A program made the position numbers and the translations under genes. Below, piece after piece: positions 59,303-64,000 of a DNA stretch of 64,000 nucleotides (the stretch's first letter is position 1; each line of letters starts with the position of its first letter). The DNA is from Affinundibacterium amnicola (GTDB lineage: Bacteria; Pseudomonadota; Gammaproteobacteria; Burkholderiales; Burkholderiaceae_D). The stretch lies in NCBI RefSeq assembly GCF_014284275.1, contig NZ_JACOFU010000004.1, positions 62,001 through 126,000 on the forward strand, in the 5' to 3' direction. A model generated the notes under the pieces. It was given only the letters and a program-made list of their open reading frames with translations, was not told where the DNA came from and made no database searches.

Positions 59303-60004
59303 TCATGCCGAAATCGGCACTTTCTTTCTGGGGCGCCCACGTGCAACAGGCTCCACTCTGCGCTCGGTCAGTTTTGCCATTTCTGCTTTGTATGTCGAAG
59401 AACCAAGCACCCAAGCTTTATTGGTAGCGTCAGTGATGGTTTGCAAAAGATTCGATGGCAAACCTTTCTCTAGTAATTGACGATACGCAGCTTCACGCTG
59501 AAATGGTGTATTCCCCAAACCCCAGTACATCGCATGATCAGCTAATAAAGGATCGGCGCGCATCCCCAAATGATGCTGACAACTAGACCATAGATAAGCA
59601 CTAGGGTCTTGCACCAAATGCTGGCGTACTGCCATTTCTTCCAACATCACGCAACAAGGTAAAAAATATTGTGTCGCCTCCAACACGCTTGCTTTGAATC
59701 TGCCCTGCCATAATAAACCGCTACGCTTGTACTTCGTATTGAAATATGGAACGTAATAGCGTCCCAGCCATTGCATCAATTTTCCCAAGCCCAATTCATC
59801 TGTGGGTGTCACCAGCAAATGAAAGCGGTCTGGCAAAATCGTATACGCATGAATTTGCACTGCAAACTGTTTCGCCCCTAACTTGAGCCAATCAAGAAAT
59901 ATTTGGTAATCGGCATGATCAACAAAAATCGTTTTGTTATCGATACCAGCTTGTGTGATGTGATGAGCTTGATGTGGAATAACCAGGCGCGGAAGTCTTG
60001 CCAT
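59303..60004 (-). CDS. RAYT-like protein without catalytic residues
   Basis: 233 residues, full length for a REP-associated tyrosine transposase: the start M-A-R-L-P-R-L-V-I-P-H-Q, then M-Q-W-L-G-R-Y-Y-V-P-Y-F-N and L-L-W-Q-G-R-F are typical. The usual P-N-H-V-H-L-L has become P-D-R-F-H-L-L, so the first His of the HUH site is lost. The usual S-R-Y-V-E-L-N is C-V-M-L-E-E-M, so the catalytic Tyr is lost too. The frame is otherwise intact, suggesting either a recent dead copy or a protein kept for DNA binding. A C-terminal basic tail (R-G-R-P-R-K-K) remains. Confidence 0.85.
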   Translation of the reverse strand: MARLPRLVIPHQAHHITQAGIDNKTIFVDHADYQIFLDWLKLGAKQFAVQIHAYTILPDRFHLLVTPTDELGLGKLMQWLGRYYVPYFNTKYKRSGLLWQGRFKASVLEATQYFLPCCVMLEEMAVRQHLVQDPSAYLWSSCQHHLGMRADPLLADHAMYWGLGNTPFQREAAYRQLLEKGLPSNLLQTITDATNKAWVLGSSTYKAEMAKLTERRVEPVARGRPRKKVPISA

Positions 60005-60398
60005 GATAGGTATTTTGCAGGGCTGATTTAATGAGGGACATTGTAGTGGAAAATACCTTGGCCTGACCGATACAATGATGAAAAACCCGATTTTTATATA
60101 TTACTGGCAAAGCTGGCAAGGCTGATCTCAGCATCGCAATCAACACCAAAACCAAGGCGTGAACAGAGCCAGTTTCTGCATTCATTATCCAGACGCTGTG
60201 AGGTGCTTGCCTACGCGTTTCTCGCACGATTTCGAATAAATTCAATCTTGCAGTTTCTGCATTCAATAGTTCAACAGCGTAACCTGCATCTTGCCAAATA
60301 GTCGCAAGGCGATGGATGTGCTCAAGCGAAGTTGGTGTCAGCATGCACTGACCAATTTCTGTTTGCGGTAGTACGATCAGAAGAATCTTAGCTTTCAT
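59937..60398 (-). CDS. Truncated cobalamin-binding-like domain protein
   Basis: 153 residues. The start K-A-K-I-L-L-I-V-L-P-Q-T, the block G-Y-A-V-E-L-L-N-A-E-T-A and I-V-R-E-T-R-R-Q-A-P resemble the N-terminal B12-binding domain of cobalamin-dependent radical-SAM proteins. The radical-SAM part is absent, and the last 40 residues look like chance translation. AGGTG precedes the ATG. The 3' end overlaps the RAYT-like gene by 68 bases, so the ancestral gene may have been truncated there. It could also be a pseudogene. Confidence 0.5.
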   Translation of the reverse strand: MKAKILLIVLPQTEIGQCMLTPTSLEHIHRLATIWQDAGYAVELLNAETARLNLFEIVRETRRQAPHSVWIMNAETGSVHALVLVLIAMLRSALPALPVIYKNRVFHHCIGQAKVFSTTMSLIKSALQNTYHGKTSAPGYSTSSSSHHTSWYR

Positions 60399-60610
60399 AA
60401 AACACCTATTAGAAATAACAAGTCCACACTATAAAAAACAGATGTGATCACAGCATGTGCTGAGCGTGTAGTCTGTGTGCAATTCGCTTTTCTTTTGCAA
60501 ACAGTGAATTCTGGCTGCGTAATTCAATTCAGGCATGGCGCGAATATTGCATGAACCATCTTGTTCGCCATCGTTTTTATGCATTTTTCGATTGTTCATT
60601 GGAGCATTAC

Positions 60611-61258
60611 TTGTCTGATCCACACGCCTCTAGTTTGAAGATCGTCGTCATTAATACCGTCATGGCAGCTTCTGAACAAAGCGATCAGGATGCATCTGCA
60701 ATACAAAGACAAATGACACGTTCACGCGACTTGCGCATAGGCTTGCTGCAAGCGGGCTATAACATCATTGCGTCTATTCCCGGCGATATGTATCTAGTTG
60801 ATCGCTTAACGCAATTGCAACCCGACATGATCATCATCGATGCTGAATCGGATGCGCGCGATGTGTTGGAAGAATTAGTGTTAGTCAGCCGCGATGCACC
60901 GCGTCCTATTGTCTTATTCACGGAGGAAGATAATCCTTCACAACTCGCATCCGCCATGGCAGTTGGCGTCTCTGCCTATGTAGTGGCAGGCCTACAGGTA
61001 GAGCGCGTCAAACCAGTATTAGAAGTGGCAGTGGCACGATTTCAGGCGGATCAAAAATTACGCACTGAACTGCACGATACCAAAAACAAGCTAGCCGAAC
61101 GCAAGACCATAGAACGCGCCAAAGGCCTATTAATGGCGCGCCATCAACTTAGCGAAAACGAAGCTTATCAACGCCTGCGTAAGCAAGCGATGGAAAAGAA
61201 TCTGAAGCTGGTCGAACTAGCCCAAAGAATATTGGACGTGGCCGATTTGCTTGGTTAA
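60611..61258 (+). CDS. nasT: NasT-like ANTAR antitermination regulator
   Basis: 215 residues from the TTG at 60611, chosen because TTGGAG lies six bases before it; an ATG at 60551 is possible but has no site. The pseudo-receiver domain is recognised by D-M-I-I-I-D-A-E-S-D-A-R-D and P-I-V-L-F-T-E-E, and the C-terminal ANTAR domain by K-N-K-L-A-E-R-K-T-I-E-R-A-K-G-L-L-M. NasT binds RNA and prevents termination ahead of nitrate-assimilation genes. The matching hexaloop leader lies directly downstream, before nrtA. Confidence 0.93.
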   Translation: MSDPHASSLKIVVINTVMAASEQSDQDASAIQRQMTRSRDLRIGLLQAGYNIIASIPGDMYLVDRLTQLQPDMIIIDAESDARDVLEELVLVSRDAPRPIVLFTEEDNPSQLASAMAVGVSAYVVAGLQVERVKPVLEVAVARFQADQKLRTELHDTKNKLAERKTIERAKGLLMARHQLSENEAYQRLRKQAMEKNLKLVELAQRILDVADLLG

Positions 61259-61271
61259 TTACCGCCACGAT

Positions 61272-61309
61272 TTGGTGCATTGCACCAAGTTGGCGTCCAA
61301 AGCGGTGCA
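61272..61309. promoter_or_regulatory. Probable NtrC-binding sites
   Basis: TTGGTGCATTGCACCAA (61272-61288) is a perfect palindrome. TGCACCAAGTTGGCGTC (61281-61297) also resembles the known NtrC site TGCACCA-N3-TGGTGC. A half-site GGTGCAA follows at 61304-61310. They lie about 100 bases upstream of the sigma-54 promoter, a normal enhancer distance. Confidence 0.6.
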
Positions 61310-61368
61310 AAGCTTTAGCAAATCATCTACAAAATTTTCCCTAATTCCACATAATTTGGCATAGAACC

Positions 61369-61404
61369 ACTTGGCAGCTTACTTGGCACCTTACTTGGCA
61401 CGCT
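61369..61404. repeat. 12-bp direct repeats at the nrtA promoter
   Basis: ACTTGGCAGCTT, ACTTGGCACCTT and ACTTGGCACGCT run head to tail (61369-61404), followed by a partial ACTTGCAAAG. The last units form the -24/-12 promoter, so the repeats carry several overlapping GGCA half-elements. Confidence 0.85.
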
Positions 61405-61411
61405 ACTTGCA
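61395..61411 (+). promoter_or_regulatory. Sigma-54 promoter of nrtA
   Basis: TTGGCACGCTACTTGCA has GG and GC separated by ten bases, matching the consensus TGGCACG-N4-TTGCA completely. The leader of nrtA begins about 12 bases downstream. Confidence 0.85.
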
Positions 61412-61424
61412 AAGATAAAACTAA

Positions 61425-61531
61425 GTACCAAAGCTGGTACACCCAGAAAATTTGCTAACGGCGGCAATTTTCACAAGACAAAGGCGTCTTCCTACCTGCT
61501 CGAATGAGCGTGGTAGTAAGACGCCTTTTTT
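61425..61531 (+). ncRNA. ANTAR-responsive leader and terminator upstream of nrtA
   Basis: Hairpin 1 is GTACC-AAAGCT-GGTAC (61425-61440) and hairpin 2 is a stem with loop AACGGC (61446-61472). Both hexaloops have A at position 1 and G at position 4, the ANTAR RNA signature. A strong terminator follows: AGGCGTCTT (61482) pairs with AAGACGCCT (61518), with a U-tract to 61531. NasT, encoded just upstream, would bind the hairpins and prevent termination. Hairpin 2 has one bulged base. Confidence 0.85.
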
Positions 61532-61576
61532 CGTTTTGACCATGCAATTTGAAAACCATCACGCTGGAGTCTGACC

Positions 61577-62920
61577 ATGCATAAGCAAATGAAGTCCATC
61601 ACCAAAACCAATGAAACAGGTGCTAACAATGAAAACGCTACTACCGAACTCAACACCAGTTTGTCAGGCAAAAATCAAACTCGCCGCGAATTTATACAAA
61701 GTGCCAGCAGCATGGTCAGTCTTGGAGCAAGCAGCATGTTAGGCCTGGGCGCCATCGGCACTGCGAACACCGCGTGGGCGGCGGGTTCAGACAAACCAGA
61801 AAAAGAAGAAGTCAAAATCGGTTTCATCCCGCTGACTGATTGCGCATCGGTGGTGATCGCGGCGGTGATGGGCTTTGACAAAAAATACGGCATCAAAATT
61901 ATTCCAACCAAAGAATCTTCCTGGGCCAGCGTACGCGATAAATTAGTCAATGGTGAACTCGATGCCGCGCATGTTTTGTACGGTTTGGTGTATGGCGTAC
62001 AACTCGGTATCGGTGGTGCGAAGAAGGATATGAATATCTTGATGACGCTGAATAATAATGGGCAAGCGATTACGCTCTCTAAAAAACTCGCCGACAAAGG
62101 CGCGGTCGATGGCGCGGGTCTCGCTAAATTAATGGCGCGTGAAAAGCGTGAATATACCTTCGCACAAACCTTCCCTACTGGCACGCATGCGATGTGGCTG
62201 TATTACTGGCTGGCGGCGCATGGTATCAATCCTATGAGGGACGCGAAAGTCATTACCGTACCACCACCACAAATGGTGGCGAATATGCGTGTCGATAATA
62301 TGGATGGTTACTGCGTTGGCGAACCATGGAATCATCGCGCGGTCGCTGATGGCATAGGCATTACTGCGGCGACGACGCAAGACATTTGGCGCGATCATCC
62401 TGAAAAAGTCTTAGGCTGCACCGCTGAATTTTCACAAAAATATCCTAAAACTGCGCGTGCAGTGATTGCCGCGATTCTCGATGCCAGCCGTTGGATAGAT
62501 GCCTCGCTGATGAACAAACAAAAGATGGCAGAAATCATTGCCGAGAAATCCTATGTCAACACTTCTGTTGACGTGATTAATCAACGCATTATGGGGCGAT
62601 ACCAAAATGGTTTAGGTAAGACTTGGGATGATCCGCATTACATGAAATTTTTCAATGACGGCGCGGTGAATTTTCCTTACCTATCCGACGGCATGTGGTT
62701 CTTAACTCAGCACAAGCGTTGGGGCTTATTGAAAACTGATCCTGATTATTTGGGCGTCGCAAAAGCAGTCAATCGTATCGACATTTACAAAGATGGCGCA
62801 GCGATGGCGAAAGTCAATGTCCCCAAAGACCCTATGCGCAAGAGCAAGCTGATTGATGGCACGGTATGGGATGGACAAAATCCTGCTGCGTACGCCGCTG
62901 CATTTAAGATCAAAGCATAA
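61577..62920 (+). CDS. nrtA: Nitrate ABC transporter substrate-binding protein (NrtA)
   Basis: 447 residues. A twin-arginine signal with R-R at residues 36-37 (T-R-R-E-F-I-Q-S-A) precedes a hydrophobic segment ending T-A-W-A-A. The mature protein matches NrtA/CmpA: G-F-I-P-L-T-D-C-A-S-V, H-V-L-Y-G-L-V-Y-G-V-Q-L and G-Y-C-V-G-E-P-W-N. It binds nitrate for import. GGAG precedes the ATG. The Tat signal implies export in folded form, through TatABC encoded at the left edge of the window. Confidence 0.95.
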   Translation: MHKQMKSITKTNETGANNENATTELNTSLSGKNQTRREFIQSASSMVSLGASSMLGLGAIGTANTAWAAGSDKPEKEEVKIGFIPLTDCASVVIAAVMGFDKKYGIKIIPTKESSWASVRDKLVNGELDAAHVLYGLVYGVQLGIGGAKKDMNILMTLNNNGQAITLSKKLADKGAVDGAGLAKLMAREKREYTFAQTFPTGTHAMWLYYWLAAHGINPMRDAKVITVPPPQMVANMRVDNMDGYCVGEPWNHRAVADGIGITAATTQDIWRDHPEKVLGCTAEFSQKYPKTARAVIAAILDASRWIDASLMNKQKMAEIIAEKSYVNTSVDVINQRIMGRYQNGLGKTWDDPHYMKFFNDGAVNFPYLSDGMWFLTQHKRWGLLKTDPDYLGVAKAVNRIDIYKDGAAMAKVNVPKDPMRKSKLIDGTVWDGQNPAAYAAAFKIKA

Positions 62921-62929
62921 GGAAGCGCG

Positions 62930-63862
62930 ATGACGACTCTGCTTTCAACTTATTCAGCAAGCGATTCGGCTAATGCAGATACCAGCGCAGCGGAGAAACC
63001 CAAAGCTGCAACGGCTAGCGCATTAGCACTCAGGAAGGAAACAATGATGGTCAAGCCCTCTGCATTCTCTAATATTACAATCAAACTCAAAGCGATTGCC
63101 TTCAAGCTCTTGCCGCAATTTTTGGGCTTAGCCATGCTGGTATTGATCTGGGCAATTATTGCAGAGAAAAATACCTCGCTGCCCTCGCCTTGGGTCACTT
63201 TACTAGAAGCAATCAAACTTTTCTCTGATCCCTTCTACCAAAATGGCCCGAATGATCAAGGCATAGGTTGGAATATTTATGCATCTCTCAAACGGGTGGC
63301 AGTCGGCTTTGGTTTAGCGGCGGTGATCGGCATTCCACTCGGCTTCATGATCGGTCGCTTCAGCTTTATGGCGGGCATGTTTAATCCGATTATCAGTTTG
63401 CTCAAACCGGTCTCGCCATTGGCTTGGTTGCCCATCGGTCTATTAGTTTTCAAAGCAGCGCATCCTGCGGCGATCTGGTCTATTTTTATCTGCTCAATTT
63501 GGCCTATGGTGATCAACACCGCGATCGGTGTGCAACGTGTGCCGCAAGATTATATGAATGTGGCGCGCGTATTAAACCTCTCCGAATGGAAAATCTTAAC
63601 CCGCATTTTATTGCCTAGCGTGCTGCCGTATATGTTAACTGGCGTACGTTTGGCAATTGGCACGGCGTGGCTAGTGATCGTCGCCGCGGAAATGTTGACG
63701 GGCGGCGTGGGTATCGGCTTCTGGGTCTGGGATGAATGGAATAACTTGAATGTACCGCACATCATTATCGCGATTGTAGTGATTGGTTTAGTTGGGCTGT
63801 TATTAGAACAAGCGCTAGTAGCGATGGCACGTGCGGTCACCTACGAAGAAACAGGAGCCTAA
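62930..63862 (+). CDS. nrtB: Nitrate ABC transporter permease (NrtB)
   Basis: 310 residues. About six membrane segments follow a polar N-terminal stretch of roughly 50 residues that is longer than usual; a second Met at M-M-V-K-P-S-A-F could be the true start. The EAA-type loop D-Y-M-N-V-A-R-V-L-N-L-S-E-W-K-I is intact. It forms the membrane channel for NrtA. The gap to nrtA is nine bases. Confidence 0.94.
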   Translation: MTTLLSTYSASDSANADTSAAEKPKAATASALALRKETMMVKPSAFSNITIKLKAIAFKLLPQFLGLAMLVLIWAIIAEKNTSLPSPWVTLLEAIKLFSDPFYQNGPNDQGIGWNIYASLKRVAVGFGLAAVIGIPLGFMIGRFSFMAGMFNPIISLLKPVSPLAWLPIGLLVFKAAHPAAIWSIFICSIWPMVINTAIGVQRVPQDYMNVARVLNLSEWKILTRILLPSVLPYMLTGVRLAIGTAWLVIVAAEMLTGGVGIGFWVWDEWNNLNVPHIIIAIVVIGLVGLLLEQALVAMARAVTYEETGA

Positions 63863-63866
63863 CACT

Positions 63867-64000
63867 ATGGAAGCGAACGATAAGAAGTACATAGAAATCC
63901 AAAATGTGGAGATGCGCTTCGATACCAAAAAAGGCAGCTTTCATGCTCTACGTGAGATCAATCTGCGCATCGCCAAAGGTGAATTCATTACACTGATTGG
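63867..64000 (+). CDS. nrtD: Nitrate ABC transporter ATPase (NrtD-like), 5' part
   Basis: The ATG at 63867, preceded by AGGAG, starts M-E-A-N-D-K-K-Y-I-E-I-Q-N-V-E-M-R-F and continues to F-I-T-L-I-G, just short of Walker A, at the window edge. The order NrtA-NrtB-ATPase and the ABC-type first strands support the call. It may be of the NrtC or NrtD form, which cannot be told here. Confidence 0.88.
   Translation, partial: MEANDKKYIEIQNVEMRFDTKKGSFHALREINLRIAKGEFITLI

Overview
The window looks like a chromosomal segment of a betaproteobacterium of order Burkholderiales, probably near Oxalobacteraceae (an Undibacterium- or Herminiimonas-like organism). The basis is gene order: mlaFEDACB, a YadG/YadH-type ABC exporter, a bolA-like gene, murA, hisG-D-C-B-H-A-F-I-E, a HIT gene and tatABC all run as one leftward block, a layout known from that order. 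BkdA1-like E1 alpha, short-form HisG and NasT/NrtA sequences agree. This assignment is from memory of families, not from a search. No rRNA or tRNA gene was recognised.

Layout. (1) 1-16885, minus strand: lipid-asymmetry transport (Mla), export, murein synthesis, the nearly complete histidine pathway with an orphan DNA methyltransferase between hisD and hisC, and Tat translocation. (2) 16886-19771: a MITE-like palindromic element abutting a Cdd1-type gene, a DUF2314/DUF2185 gene and an orphan gene. (3) 19772-24971, plus strand: branched-chain 2-oxoacid dehydrogenase (E1 alpha, E1 beta, E2, E3). (4) 25091-38751: two unknown secreted proteins, a giant propeller sensor kinase, an M16 protease, a chemoreceptor, a small membrane protein and a CcdA/thioredoxin pair, with several repeats. 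(5) 39040-45498: gltD and gltB (glutamate synthase), separated by nested palindromic repeats. (6) 45499-51575: an accessory stretch with a LexA-like box, a possible integron-type cassette encoding a SecD-P1-like secreted protein, a YCII protein, a DUF4214 protein, a tandem pair of small cysteine-rich secreted peptides, and a membrane-anchored glutaredoxin. (7) 51666-60398: a second propeller kinase, an 11-bp tandem repeat, DUF4256, metallo-hydrolase, GNAT, lipoprotein, a RAYT-like gene lacking its catalytic residues, and a truncated cobalamin-binding-like domain. (8) 60611-64000: nasT, then an NtrC/sigma-54/ANTAR-antitermination control region, then nrtA-nrtB-nrtD for nitrate uptake (nrtD cut by the window end).

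Nitrogen metabolism recurs: gltBD assimilates ammonium, nasT-nrtABD brings in nitrate, and histidine synthesis draws on glutamine. NrtA carries a twin-arginine signal, so it is a plausible client of the Tat genes at the other end of the window.

The most unusual item is the duplicated module at 49829-51116. It encodes two secreted peptides that share a perfectly symmetric cysteine spacing, C-x3-C-x6-C-x12-C-x6-C-x3-C. Each has its own duplicated upstream region and terminator, and a thiol-disulfide protein lies directly downstream. Second are the nrtA leader, where two hexaloop hairpins with the ANTAR signature precede a terminator, and the insertion of a 145-bp element with a 12-bp target duplication inside a duplicated copy of the gltD terminator.
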